A stretch of DNA of 40,570 bases, taken from Eubacteriales bacterium (GTDB lineage: Bacteria > Bacillota > Clostridia > Oscillospirales > Oscillospiraceae). Position numbers and translations under genes: made by a program. The DNA lies in assembly GCA_030539285.1 (NCBI GenBank), contig JAUNSH010000023.1:1-40570 (forward strand), read 5' to 3'. Below, one piece after another: positions 9,949 to 18,184 of this stretch. Below the pieces are notes generated by a model. That model ran no database searches, had not been told where the DNA came from, and saw only the letters and a program-made list of their open reading frames with translations. Every line of letters begins with the position of its first letter. Position 1 is the first letter of the stretch.

Positions 9949-10538
9949 GCCACTGCCTCCTTTCCGGCCTCGATCAGTGCGTCCTCCGCCTTCATGAGCT
10001 GGAGCTTCCAGATCATGTTGCCGATCAGCGCTGCCACAGACAGCAGGGAAATGGCGGCAACGGCGTAATGCAGGTCGAGCATGAAGGTCGATTCGATATA
10101 GGTCTTGTTCCACATCTCAGCAAAGGCTTTCAGGGCCTCAAAATCCACAGTGGTCAGATACTGAACCTTAAAGGCGGAGATCTCCACATGCGCCCAAATG
10201 GTAACGGCGATCGTGGCAATGCTGTAGATGGCGATGGAAATATAGTTGCCGATGTAATACTTTCTGCGCACCTGGGTGTTCATGAGATAGAGCAGGCAGG
10301 CCGCCAGGATCAGTCCGACGCTGACGTTGGTGTACAGCTTATTGAAGTCCTGCATATCATAGTAGATAACGGAGCCGGGCACAAAGGTCTGCGTCAGATC
10401 GTTAGGATTCATCATTGTGGCGTACAGACTGTCATAGATGTCTGTGATGATGCCGAGGGAATAGAGGAAGGAAACCGCGGCCGCGATCACCGCGAACAGG
10501 CATACATATTTTTGGAAAACCAATTGTTTCTTGTACAT
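9945..10538 (-). CDS. unassigned small membrane protein, first of the transporter-linked set
   Basis: Family not recognised. The 197-residue product starts at ATG 10536-10538 (MYKKQLVFQKYVCLF) after a GGGGGT site. It has four hydrophobic spans (about 10-31, 70-88, 97-114 and 155-178). Two longer polar loops, at about 32-69 (IYDSLYATMMNPNDLTQTF and onwards) and 115-154, probably face outside. It ends with an amphipathic tail KAEDALIEAGKEAVA. It opens the membrane/ATPase block 140 bases after the binding-protein gene, from which it is separated by two hairpins. No permease EAA loop is visible. Function is inferred from position only. Confidence 0.75.
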   Translation of the reverse strand: MYKKQLVFQKYVCLFAVIAAAVSFLYSLGIITDIYDSLYATMMNPNDLTQTFVPGSVIYYDMQDFNKLYTNVSVGLILAACLLYLMNTQVRRKYYIGNYISIAIYSIATIAVTIWAHVEISAFKVQYLTTVDFEALKAFAEMWNKTYIESTFMLDLHYAVAAISLLSVAALIGNMIWKLQLMKAEDALIEAGKEAVA

Positions 10539-10589
10539 AATGACCCCCCGTCGAAAGCTTTTCCAATTGCAAGGAGACACTTTCGCGTC

Positions 10590-10666
10590 AATTGCGTCTT
10601 CGCAATTCAACTATTCTTACAGAAGTTTTGTCTGCCGCGGCAGGCAGGAACGCCTGCCGCGGACAA
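10590..10666 (-). other. two hairpins between binding-protein gene and membrane block
   Basis: The larger hairpin (10628-10666) has an 11-bp perfect GC stem (10635-10645 with 10652-10662), a 6-base loop and an outer TTGT/ACAA pairing. The second (10590-10607) pairs AATTGCG with CGCAATT across four bases. Neither is followed by a U-run in the transcribed direction. They look like mRNA stabilisers or partial attenuators that keep binding-protein mRNA more abundant than the downstream genes, a common arrangement in sugar ABC operons. Confidence 0.55.
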
Positions 10667-10678
10667 TGGGGACGAAGA

Positions 10679-12817
10679 TCAGTTCAGAGTTGCGTAGTAG
10701 GAGGTCAGACGCTCCCATGCCTGCTCTCTCAGAGCCAGGTACTGGGCGCCGCCCCAGGTGTTCTGAACCATCTGCACCGCATCCTCAGCGGAGTTCATGC
10801 CATCCTCGGTGTAGCCGGAGGCAATGATGGACACCAGCATGTTGGAGCCGTCCTTGTTCTGGTCGAACTTGGTCTTCAGATCGGTGTAGCTGTTGATCAT
10901 ATCGTTCTCGACCGTGGTGTTGGGCAGAACGGTGGGGACGATGGTGTACCAGGGGTTCTCGCACAACGCCAGCTCAGGATGCTTGATGGTGCCCAGGGCA
11001 ATGGCGGTGGAGATGTGTCCGGCGCCTTCCTTGCCGACCTCGTGGGTGCACTGGAACTCAAAGGCCTGGCTCTTGGCGAAGGACAGGGTGGAACCCAGAT
11101 ACTGACGGGCATAGTTGGTGTAGTTGCCGGCAGCCTTCTCCCACAGCTCCGCATAGGTGGCATCGGAGATCACAGGCATCTGGGCACCGTTGAACATGAA
11201 GGTCTCACCGGTCTTGATGAAGGCATCGGGGCCGTAGGACATGAGGATCTGACCCTCGGGGCTAAAAGCGTAGTCAATGAGCTTCAGAGCGGCGTTCAGC
11301 TTGTCGGTATCGCCGGCAACGCCCTTGGCAGAGATGCCCCAGCCATCGGTCTTGACACTGCGCCAGGACTCGGTGAAGCGCATATACTTCTCTTCGCCGT
11401 CATTCCAGCGGGCAACAGGCACCATAACGGCCATGTACTTCTCGCCTTCCTGCAGCTTGGTCTCGTTGTATACGGTCTGAGTCTGGTTGTAGTCATAGTG
11501 CATGAAGCCCAGGTCGTTTTCCAGCATGGTAGCGGTGGACTCCTCGGACATATCGATGAAGGACTTGGAGATCAGGCCCTCAGCGGCGATGTCGTTCATC
11601 CGCTCCATGGCCTCATAGGTGGACAGGTCGGTACGGGCATCGTGGAGCTGACCGTCGGTGCCGACATACAGGTAATCCTGACGGGACTCCAGACCGCGGA
11701 CACCGAACAGAGTGCCGGCGAAGCGGAACATATCAACGCGGCGCTGGTTGTTGTTGTCCTCACGGGAGAACAGGCCCTGGACGGAATCGGTGCCGTTCAG
11801 TGTCTGGGCATTGGCCACCACGCAGCGCAGCAGAGCGACCAGCTCGTCGGCGTCCCACGCGGCATTCTGGCCGATGAAGAGGTTGGAACGCTCGGTGCCG
11901 TAGTAACCAGCATAGGCTTCATCGATGTAGGTACGCAGCATATTGACAGCGGCGACACCGTCAACGGTGCCGGCAGCCAGAGCTTCGTTCATCTTGGCAA
12001 CGATGTTGCCGACGGTATCGTAATCCTTGGTCACAGTCTCAACGGCGGTGCCTTCCAGGTTGACAACGTCAATCTGAACCTTGCCGGAGGTGGGCATATA
12101 GGGCTCGTAGGCGGCGGGCTTCAGCGTGCCGCACTTTTCGGCGGTGAACTCACCCTCGCCGTCCAGCAGCTTGGAGACCCAGTCCACACGCATCAGAGGC
12201 ATACGCTCGATGTCGTTGACGCCGTCAAAATAGGGGGAGAAGTAGATAGCACCGGTGGAGGTGTTGCCGGTAATGGACAGACGGACGATGGGGTTGGCTT
12301 CCAGATAGGCCTTGAAGTTGGGCATCTGATCAAGATACTCGGCGATGTTCACCAGAGAACCTGCCTCGCCGTACTCGGTCAGAACAGTCGCGGTGCCGCT
12401 GACCATGTCAACCTCGTTCAGGCGGTCCTTCCAGAACTCGAACTCCTTGGAAGCACTGTTGCCCTGGTACTTGTCTTCAAAGACCATGCCCAGACGGTTC
12501 TGCACCTCCACCCAGGTGGGCTTCAGATCGCCGGTCTGGTAGGTGACGCCGTCGGCCAGGGTGATACCTTCACCGGCCACGTCGGCGCTGAAGAACAGGC
12601 CGGTCTTGGTGCTGTTGTAGCCGGTGGCCATCCGCAGCACGGTTCCGGGAGCAAAGGTCAGCTCAGCTGCCGCTGCCGCCTCAGTAGCCGCGGGAGCAGC
12701 CGCGCCGGCGGTCTCAGCGGGAGTCTGAGCAACTTCCAGCTTGTTACCGCCGCAGCCGGCCAGCAGCGCTGCCAGCATGGACGCAACCAGAATAATGGAA
12801 AATACACGTTTCATCAT
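10679..12817 (-). CDS. sugar-binding lipoprotein of the LplB/LplC-type importer, unusually long
   Basis: This extracytoplasmic solute-binding protein should be anchored by lipid and capture oligogalacturonides. It is 712 residues, longer than the roughly 500-560 usual for LplA-like proteins. A signal peptide with lipobox LLAGC places the lipidated cysteine near residue 22, followed by an Ala/Thr/Glu-rich linker (about 27-55), typical of lipoprotein tethers. The mature part has binding-protein features such as DWVSKLLDGEGEFT-like and WGISAKGVAGDTDKLNAALKLIDY segments and a C-terminal AVQMVQNTWGGAQYLALREQ. Two adjacent ATGs (12815-12817, 12812-12814) follow AAGGAG, and the second has the better spacing. 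Both permease genes lie directly upstream. Substrate is inferred from context. Confidence 0.85.
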   Translation of the reverse strand: MMKRVFSIILVASMLAALLAGCGGNKLEVAQTPAETAGAAAPAATEAAAAAELTFAPGTVLRMATGYNSTKTGLFFSADVAGEGITLADGVTYQTGDLKPTWVEVQNRLGMVFEDKYQGNSASKEFEFWKDRLNEVDMVSGTATVLTEYGEAGSLVNIAEYLDQMPNFKAYLEANPIVRLSITGNTSTGAIYFSPYFDGVNDIERMPLMRVDWVSKLLDGEGEFTAEKCGTLKPAAYEPYMPTSGKVQIDVVNLEGTAVETVTKDYDTVGNIVAKMNEALAAGTVDGVAAVNMLRTYIDEAYAGYYGTERSNLFIGQNAAWDADELVALLRCVVANAQTLNGTDSVQGLFSREDNNNQRRVDMFRFAGTLFGVRGLESRQDYLYVGTDGQLHDARTDLSTYEAMERMNDIAAEGLISKSFIDMSEESTATMLENDLGFMHYDYNQTQTVYNETKLQEGEKYMAVMVPVARWNDGEEKYMRFTESWRSVKTDGWGISAKGVAGDTDKLNAALKLIDYAFSPEGQILMSYGPDAFIKTGETFMFNGAQMPVISDATYAELWEKAAGNYTNYARQYLGSTLSFAKSQAFEFQCTHEVGKEGAGHISTAIALGTIKHPELALCENPWYTIVPTVLPNTTVENDMINSYTDLKTKFDQNKDGSNMLVSIIASGYTEDGMNSAEDAVQMVQNTWGGAQYLALREQAWERLTSYYATLN

Positions 12818-12844
12818 GATTTCTCCTTTTCATTTTTTTCATAA

Positions 12845-12860
12845 CATCGGGGGGCCGATG
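12845..12860 (-). other. short hairpin between permease and binding-protein genes
   Basis: CATCGG and CCGATG pair across four G residues between the LplC-type gene stop (12862) and the ribosome site of the binding-protein gene. It is too short for a terminator. It may mark an mRNA processing point that raises binding-protein expression. Confidence 0.35.
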
Positions 12861-12861
12861 G

Positions 12862-13752
12862 TTATTCCTTCACACCGCCCACATTGACGCCCTTGGCGAA
12901 ATACTTCTGAATAAAGGGATAAATAATCAGGATCGGTACAATAGAGCATACGATCAGAGCATAAATGACGGAATCCGACGCATAGACCTTGTTCCAGCCT
13001 GCCATAGCTTCGGGATCGGTGAACTCCTCCAGCTTCAGACGGATGAACACCTGCAGCGGATGCTCGTTGGCGTTGGAGATCATCTGCCGCGCCCAGAAAT
13101 AGCCGTTCCAGCGGGAGATGGCGAAGAACAGCGCCACGGTGGCAATGGTGGACTTGGACATGGGAATGTAGACCTTGGACAGCACCTGGAACTCTGTGGC
13201 GCCGTCCACGATGGCGGCCTCCTCGATATCGGAGGGAACGCCTTCAAAGGCGTTTCTCAGCAGGATGATGTTCATGGCCGCCATGCCCATGGCAATGACC
13301 ACCAGCCACTTGTCATCCATGATGCCAACGCTGTTGAAGACTTCCTTGGTGTTCAGGTAGTTCAGGTACTGGGGCACAATACCTGCGGAGAACCACATGG
13401 TAAAGACCAGGAAGAAGTTGAAGAACCGCCGGAACAGCAGCCGCTTCTTACTCAGTGCGTAGGCACCCAGGATGGACACGCCCAAGGCCCAGACCGTACC
13501 GTAGACCGTCAGGAACAGGGTGTTGGAGTAGGCGTTCCAGAACATATTGTCGTTGAACATTTGGGAAAAGGCTTCAAACTGAATGTCCTTGGGGAACAGA
13601 ATGATCTCACTGTAATCCACCGCGTGCTGTCCGCTGATGGCAGCGGAGATGGCATACACAAAGGGATAAAGGCAGCACAGTGCGAACATTGTCAGCAAAG
13701 TGTAGCTGATAATTTTGAAAATCAGTTCAGAAGCTTCAAGCTTTCTTTTCAT
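12862..13752 (-). CDS. carbohydrate ABC permease, YtcP/LplC type
   Basis: This 296-residue inner-membrane permease has six hydrophobic spans and the cytoplasmic EAA loop EEAAIVDGATEFQVLSKVYIP (starting 177) that docks the ATPase. The sequence between helices (WFSAGIVPQYL, ILLRNAFEGVP) is typical of the YtcP/LplC branch, which imports complex oligosaccharides such as pectin and other plant-wall fragments. It pairs with the LplB-type permease 12 bases upstream. The ATG has a perfect AAGGAGG site. Confidence 0.92.
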   Translation of the reverse strand: MKRKLEASELIFKIISYTLLTMFALCCLYPFVYAISAAISGQHAVDYSEIILFPKDIQFEAFSQMFNDNMFWNAYSNTLFLTVYGTVWALGVSILGAYALSKKRLLFRRFFNFFLVFTMWFSAGIVPQYLNYLNTKEVFNSVGIMDDKWLVVIAMGMAAMNIILLRNAFEGVPSDIEEAAIVDGATEFQVLSKVYIPMSKSTIATVALFFAISRWNGYFWARQMISNANEHPLQVFIRLKLEEFTDPEAMAGWNKVYASDSVIYALIVCSIVPILIIYPFIQKYFAKGVNVGGVKE

Positions 13753-13764
13753 GCCCGGGCCTCC

Positions 13765-14823
13765 TTAATATAGCGATACATCCGATGCTCTGCGGGCAAT
13801 GGCGTTGGAGCCGATGACCAGCATCATACCGATCACGTTGCTCATCATTTCTGCCGCCGAGGCAAGACCCTGAGCCGAAGAAGAGCCAAGGCCGTAGCGC
13901 TGGGCGAAGGTGGAGACAACGTCCGCGGTGACATAGGTGTTGGGATTGTACAGAAGCAGGACCTTCTCGTAGCCGATCTGCAGCAGAGAACCGATCCGGG
14001 TGATCAGCATGATGACCACAGTGGACAGGATGGCGGGCAGCACCACATAGCGCATCTGTGCCATTTTGTTGGCGCCGTCGATCTGTGCCGCTTCGTAGCT
14101 GGTGGGAGAGATGGCGATGATAGCCGCGAAGAACACGATGCTGTCGTAGCCGGCAGTCTCCCAGATACCGCTGATCTGGTAGATGGCCCGGAAGAAGCTG
14201 GGATTGTTCAGCAGGCCCGCGTTAGCGACCTCCGCCGATATGGCGCCGATACTGTAAAGTCCCCGGGACAGAATGCCCATGCTGGAGGTCAGGGAGCCCT
14301 GCTTGACCAGCATCGTGACCAGGGAGGTCATAACGACGGTGGAGATAAACTTGGGCAGGTAGGTCAGCACCTGATAAACGCTGCGCAGGAGATTGGACTT
14401 GATCTCATTGAAGAACAGTGCCAAGATGATCGGCACAGGGAAGCCGAACAGCAGACCGTAGAAGCTCAGCAGGAAGGTGTTGCGCAGTGCCCGCCAGAAT
14501 TCGGTGGACAGGCCGTCGCCGCTGAACAGCAGGCGCTTAAAATAGGAGAAGCCGGAGAAGAACTGGTCGGCTACAGGCTTGACCTCATCAGAGACCTTGA
14601 AGCAGCCCAGCAGTTCATACATCGGGAAGTATCTCCAGAACAGGAAGACCAGGATCATCGGAATCAGCATGATGTACAAGCGCCAGTCCTTCAGCACCGT
14701 CTGCGCGACGTGCTTCCAGTAGTGCTTTTCCACATCATCGCGCACCAGCTGTTCTGGATTCGCCCGGTAGGTTTTTGAGGACTTATCGTAGATCAGAAAG
14801 TCCCCAGCCAAGGTTTTTTTCAA
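13765..14823 (-). CDS. carbohydrate ABC permease, LplB type
   Basis: This 352-residue permease is the partner of the LplC-type protein. It has an N-terminal cytoplasmic stretch of about 45 residues, then six hydrophobic spans and the EAA loop YEAAQIDGANKMAQMRYVVLP (from 243). The start is a TTG at 14821-14823, which overlaps the upstream TGA (TTGA) and lies 7 bases after an AGGGGAG site. No ATG gives a comparable start. The N-terminal extension, longer than the usual few residues before the first helix, is a feature of this copy. Four-base stop/start overlap with the membrane protein gene upstream implies coupled translation. Confidence 0.92.
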   Translation of the reverse strand: MKKTLAGDFLIYDKSSKTYRANPEQLVRDDVEKHYWKHVAQTVLKDWRLYIMLIPMILVFLFWRYFPMYELLGCFKVSDEVKPVADQFFSGFSYFKRLLFSGDGLSTEFWRALRNTFLLSFYGLLFGFPVPIILALFFNEIKSNLLRSVYQVLTYLPKFISTVVMTSLVTMLVKQGSLTSSMGILSRGLYSIGAISAEVANAGLLNNPSFFRAIYQISGIWETAGYDSIVFFAAIIAISPTSYEAAQIDGANKMAQMRYVVLPAILSTVVIMLITRIGSLLQIGYEKVLLLYNPNTYVTADVVSTFAQRYGLGSSSAQGLASAAEMMSNVIGMMLVIGSNAIARRASDVSLY

Positions 14824-15407
14824 AACGGTTCTCCCCTTTCAACTTGCTGCTCCTGTTGAATGCGGAGCAGGTAGTGTTTTTGGTCTTCGAAAAGACCCTC
14901 TATCCGACGGACGACCCAGACGATGAAGGCGGTAAACAAGATCGACAGGACATCCGTCGTAATAAAGCCAAGACATACTGCGGCAGAGTATCCGAACAGG
15001 GCTGCCATCCCCGCCCGGCCCAGCTGCATCAGAAGCTGGGTTGCAATTGCGAACACGATGCATAAGAAGCCATCCTTCCGCAGCCGCTCCTTGCCCCAGA
15101 TCCGGAACATGAGCAGGGCCAGCAGGGACGCCAGGTTGCCGATTCCGTAGATCAGCAGCTGCTGCCAGCTTCCGCCGGACAGCGCCGCGTAAAGCAGGCC
15201 GCCCAGCACCGCGTGAATTGCCGCCCAGCCGCTCCAGCGCATCATGACCAGCGCCGTCATTCCCGCCACCGGGGACACCACATACAGCTGCTCCGGATAC
15301 CAGAACGAGGTAGCCAGGTGGATCAGGTACTGACAGACCACCAAAACAGCCGCCAGGATGCTCAGATCAATGGCACGGTACTGGCCGAAGGAAATTTGAC
15401 GATCCAT
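14820..15407 (-). CDS. S-component-like integral membrane protein upstream of LplB
   Basis: This 195-residue protein has five or six hydrophobic spans (about 14-33, 40-58, 60-75, 82-102, 112-135 and 140-165) and a charged C-terminal tail (RRIEGLFEDQKHYLLRIQQEQQ) that is probably cytoplasmic and helical. The small-residue-rich SPVAGMTALVMMRWSGWAAIHAVLGG stretch and overall size resemble substrate-binding S components of energy-coupling-factor transporters, but I cannot assign a ligand. No ECF ATPase or EcfT lies nearby. Translation is coupled to lplB by the TTGA overlap, so a role with the importer is plausible. The ATG has a GGAGGTG site. Confidence 0.65.
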   Translation of the reverse strand: MDRQISFGQYRAIDLSILAAVLVVCQYLIHLATSFWYPEQLYVVSPVAGMTALVMMRWSGWAAIHAVLGGLLYAALSGGSWQQLLIYGIGNLASLLALLMFRIWGKERLRKDGFLCIVFAIATQLLMQLGRAGMAALFGYSAAVCLGFITTDVLSILFTAFIVWVVRRIEGLFEDQKHYLLRIQQEQQVERGEPF

Positions 15408-15409
15408 TT

Positions 15410-16291
15410 TCAGCCACCTCCCTGATTGCCCCGGTTGACCCAGGAAGCTCTCCCCGGAACTGCCGGGGTCTCATAAAAGCGGGCTGTTTTGTCACGGCAG
15501 GTATCGTTCCACTTATCGAAGCCCTCTGGCGCGATGTGGGGGCCATAGCCGCAATCTTCAAAGGCAGCCATACCGAAATCCCGCCAGGGCCGGGCCAGAT
15601 ACACGCTTCCGTCTGCCAGGGCTTCATCGCCGGTGAACCGGCACTGCCGGAACAGGAATCCGGAGACCTGATCCTCACTGTGGGCGGGAGCGGCCACAAA
15701 GCCATGGCCCCGTACATCCCACACCGAGTGCAGCCAGCACCTGTCAAACAGCGCGTCGCCGCAGCCGAAGATAAAATCCACGCTGCCCTCGATCCGGCAA
15801 TCCCGGAAGGTCTGCCGGAACGGCCCATCCCGCCGCAGCTCATCGTTCAGGAAGCCATCATAGCGGGCAATGAGATCCGGCGGCAGCGGCCCAAGGAACA
15901 GGGTATCCTGGGTAGAGCGCAGGATGCAGCTTTCCATTTGAAAGCCGTCCGCACAGACGCTCAGCGCCACCTCCTGCCCCTTGACCTCAGGGCGGAGCGC
16001 GTCGTTTTCCACCAACAGGTCCCGCATAGTCACATTGTCGGCACAAACCGCCATCGTGTAGGTTCGGAAGGTGACGTAAGCCACGCCCTGATCATCCAAT
16101 TTTTCGGCATAGTCGTCATAGACGATTTTGGTTTTCTCCGCTCCGGCACCGATAATGGTCAGCCCCGGGGTGCGAATCACAGTCTTCTGCCGGTATTCCC
16201 CCGGCGACAGGCAGATCACGCTGCCCGGCGCGGCCGCGTCAAACAGCCGCTGCAGATCGTCCGCGGGGGATGCCTGAATGGTGTTGCTCAT
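15410..16291 (-). CDS. pectinesterase, CE8 family, apparently cytoplasmic
   Basis: CE8 enzymes hydrolyse methyl esters of galacturonic acid residues, releasing methanol. The product has 293 residues and the right-handed beta-helix signatures: GQEVALSV (105-112), STQDTLF (126-132, D129 as acid), VDFIFG (171-176, D172 as nucleophile) and YLARPWRDFG (231-240, R234 and W236). Most bacterial pectinesterases are exported, but this one begins MSNTIQASPADDLQRLF with no signal peptide or anchor. It would therefore demethylate imported oligosaccharides before the GH28 enzyme. It starts four bases after the kduI stop with a weak ribosome site, so it probably relies on translation from kduI. Confidence 0.93.
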   Translation of the reverse strand: MSNTIQASPADDLQRLFDAAAPGSVICLSPGEYRQKTVIRTPGLTIIGAGAEKTKIVYDDYAEKLDDQGVAYVTFRTYTMAVCADNVTMRDLLVENDALRPEVKGQEVALSVCADGFQMESCILRSTQDTLFLGPLPPDLIARYDGFLNDELRRDGPFRQTFRDCRIEGSVDFIFGCGDALFDRCWLHSVWDVRGHGFVAAPAHSEDQVSGFLFRQCRFTGDEALADGSVYLARPWRDFGMAAFEDCGYGPHIAPEGFDKWNDTCRDKTARFYETPAVPGRASWVNRGNQGGG

Positions 16292-16295
16292 GGAC

Positions 16296-17132
16296 TTACA
16301 GCAGTTCCGAAGTGGGGATGCCGTCCATGTCGTCGAAGTCCTGATTCTCGCCGCACATACCCCAGATGAAGGTATAGTTTGCGGTGCCCACGCCGGAGTG
16401 GATGGACCAGCTGGGAGAGATCACAGCCTCCTCATTGTGCATTACGATGTGCCGGGTCTCCTTGCCCTGACCCATCATGTGGAACACAGCCTGATCGGGG
16501 GCAATGTCAAAGTAGAAGTAGACCTCCATCCGGCGCTCGTGGGTGTGGCTGGGCATGGTGTTCCAGACGTTGCCGGGAAGCAGGGCCGTCATGCCCATGC
16601 TCAGCTGGCAGCTTTCGCAGACAGCGGGATGGATGTACTGGCGCAGGATCCGCTCATTGACGGTCTCCTGAGCGCCCAGATGGTTGTATCTGGCCTTGTC
16701 CATGGGAATGAGGACCGTGGGGCAGGTACGGTGGGCGGGGCAGGAATTGATGTAGAACTTGGCGGGGTTGGCCTTGTCCACGGACTTGAAGACCAGCTCC
16801 TTGGCGCCCATTCCCACATAGATGCCGTCCCGGTTTCCGATGGGATACTCCACACCGTCCACCGTCAGGGTGCCCGCGCCGCCGACGTTGATGGCGCCCA
16901 GCTCCCGGCGTGCCAGGAAGTAGGGGGCCGCCAGCTCCTTGCAGCTCTCCAGCACCAGGGCCTGCTCCACAGGCATGATGCCGCCGGCAATGATCCGGTC
17001 CTGATGGGAATAGGTCAGGTTGATCTCGTCCGGTACAAAGATACCGGAAATGTGGTAATGACGGCGAAGCTCAGCGGTATCATACCGCCGGGAATCGTCG
17101 GGGTGGTTGGCGTAACGAACGTCAAAATTCAT
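16296..17132 (-). CDS. kduI: 5-keto-4-deoxyuronate isomerase KduI
   Basis: KduI isomerises 4-deoxy-L-threo-5-hexosulose uronate, the open form of the unsaturated sugar freed by GH105, to 2,5-diketo-3-deoxygluconate. From the ATG at 17130-17132 ([10 protein letters not shown]) the protein is 278 residues, the same as E. coli KduI. The zinc ligands fall at identical positions: H196 and H198 in [11 protein letters not shown]203, and H245 in SWSIHSG. It also has [19 protein letters not shown] and [11 protein letters not shown]. The start has a GGGAG site; the longer frame would overlap the upstream gene. It lies one base after the TIM-barrel stop. Confidence 0.97.
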   Translation of the reverse strand: MNFDVRYANHPDDSRRYDTAELRRHYHISGIFVPDEINLTYSHQDRIIAGGIMPVEQALVLESCKELAAPYFLARRELGAINVGGAGTLTVDGVEYPIGNRDGIYVGMGAKELVFKSVDKANPAKFYINSCPAHRTCPTVLIPMDKARYNHLGAQETVNERILRQYIHPAVCESCQLSMGMTALLPGNVWNTMPSHTHERRMEVYFYFDIAPDQAVFHMMGQGKETRHIVMHNEEAVISPSWSIHSGVGTANYTFIWGMCGENQDFDDMDGIPTSELL

Positions 17133-17133
17133 A

Positions 17134-17973
17134 TCAAACACTCTCCCATATACTTTTGATAGTCGCAACAGCGTGTAATATATGCTCGCCGGTGGTTCCC
17201 TCCAGCGTTAGCACGGCATTTTCGTCGTAGGACTTGATCCGGCTGAGAATGGCCCGCATGTCCATTTCACCGGTACCCAGGGGCACCTGAGCCGGTCTCT
17301 GGCCATTTACGAACTGGCAGTCCTTCATGTGGAACATCAGGATCTCTCCGCCAAACGTGTCCAGCCCCTGCTCCAAAATCGACAGGTAGTCGCCCTGATT
17401 GGTCTCGTCCAGATAATTGTACAGGTCAAAGATCACCTTGGTTTTTCTGCCCATCATCCGTCTGGCTCTGGCCAGGGTCTCCACGTTCCAGCACACATGG
17501 CCGGCCGCGCCCTCCATGGCTACCACAACGCCCTGCTCCTGAGCCACATCGCACAGCTGGGAGAAGGTGGCCACCACGGTTTGCAGCGCTTCCTCGGTGC
17601 GGTTCCGGGGGTGATAGGTCCACTTGTCATCGTTAAAGGAGCCGGTCTCCGACCCTACAGCGCCGCAGCCCATTTGCTTTGCCGCCCGCAGGTAATCCGC
17701 AAAGACAGCAGTGCAGCGCCGGACCTTTTCACTGTCTGAATGGACCGGGTTAAAGTAGGCGCCGATCATGGGGATCAGGACACCCGCATCCCGGAAAGCG
17801 TCTCCGATGCTTTGAGCTTTCTCCGGCGTGATGGCACCGGGCTGATAGGCAATGTCTTCATAAGCCTTGTAGCAGACCATCTGCACGCCGTCCAGTCCCA
17901 GGGTCCGGACCCGTTCCAGAAGCGCCGGTGTTCCCTGAACGCCCAGGTCGTGGGCACGAATACACAGTTTCAT
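17134..17973 (-). CDS. sugar isomerase/epimerase-like TIM barrel, first gene of the pectin operon
   Basis: The 279-residue product from ATG 17971-17973 ([14 protein letters not shown]) belongs to the xylose-isomerase-like TIM-barrel family. Likely metal ligands are E154 (VVAMEG), D183 ([12 protein letters not shown]), H215 (FHMKD) and E258 (LTLEGT). Members isomerise or epimerise free or phosphorylated sugars, keto acids or inositols, and the substrate cannot be told from sequence. Its place as the first operon gene, coupled to kduI by a one-base gap, points to an uronate or deoxy-keto-uronate intermediate. The ATG has GGGAGG at good spacing. A promoter with TATAAT lies about 50 bases upstream. 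Confidence 0.8.
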   Translation of the reverse strand: MKLCIRAHDLGVQGTPALLERVRTLGLDGVQMVCYKAYEDIAYQPGAITPEKAQSIGDAFRDAGVLIPMIGAYFNPVHSDSEKVRRCTAVFADYLRAAKQMGCGAVGSETGSFNDDKWTYHPRNRTEEALQTVVATFSQLCDVAQEQGVVVAMEGAAGHVCWNVETLARARRMMGRKTKVIFDLYNYLDETNQGDYLSILEQGLDTFGGEILMFHMKDCQFVNGQRPAQVPLGTGEMDMRAILSRIKSYDENAVLTLEGTTGEHILHAVATIKSIWESV

Positions 17974-18024
17974 AGGAGCCTCCCTATTATCGGCAATAAT
18001 TACCAATCTGACCGATTAACTAAC

Positions 18025-18053
18025 ATTATATCTCAGCATTTTGCTCAACGCCA
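18025..18053 (-). promoter_or_regulatory. promoter of the pectin operon
   Basis: A perfect TATAAT (18025-18030 read leftwards) lies about 50 bases before the first operon gene. The hexamer 17 bases upstream (TGGCGT, 18048-18053) matches poorly. A good -10 with a poor -35 is typical of a promoter that needs an activator, which fits the AraC-family gene next to it. A 10-base motif shared with the esterase-araC promoter region lies at 18081-18090, about 50-60 bases upstream of the expected start. Confidence 0.6.
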
Positions 18054-18080
18054 TAACAGATTCATCACAGGATATTCACA

Positions 18081-18090
18081 AAACGGACAT
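18081..18090. promoter_or_regulatory. candidate regulator box, copy 1 (AAACGGACAT)
   Basis: The decamer AAACGGACAT occurs here upstream of the pectin operon promoter and again at 19872-19881 next to the esterase-araC promoter, in the same orientation. A possible AraC-family binding site; the claim rests on two copies only. Confidence 0.35.
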
Positions 18091-18103
18091 AATTGAGCAG
18101 AGG

Positions 18104-18180
18104 AGGCCGGGTCGCCCCGGCCTGCCACCGCGCCGGGAGCACAGTTCACGGGCGGATTTCCAACACCTGGAAATCCGCCC
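18104..18180. terminator. hairpins after the AraC-family gene
   Basis: The stem closest to the regulator stop (18150-18161 with 18169-18180, 12 bp, 7-base loop) begins five bases past it. A second GC stem (18104-18111 with 18116-18123) follows. No U-run is present on the leftward strand, so they may end or only stabilise the regulator mRNA ahead of the operon promoter. Confidence 0.45.
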
Positions 18181-18184
18181 CTTG

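Noticed and set aside
10592-12844. 750-codon rightward frame opposite the binding-protein gene
   Set aside because: Antisense to a lipoprotein gene with a clear signal and lipobox; composition is the complement of coding sequence and no domain is recognisable.
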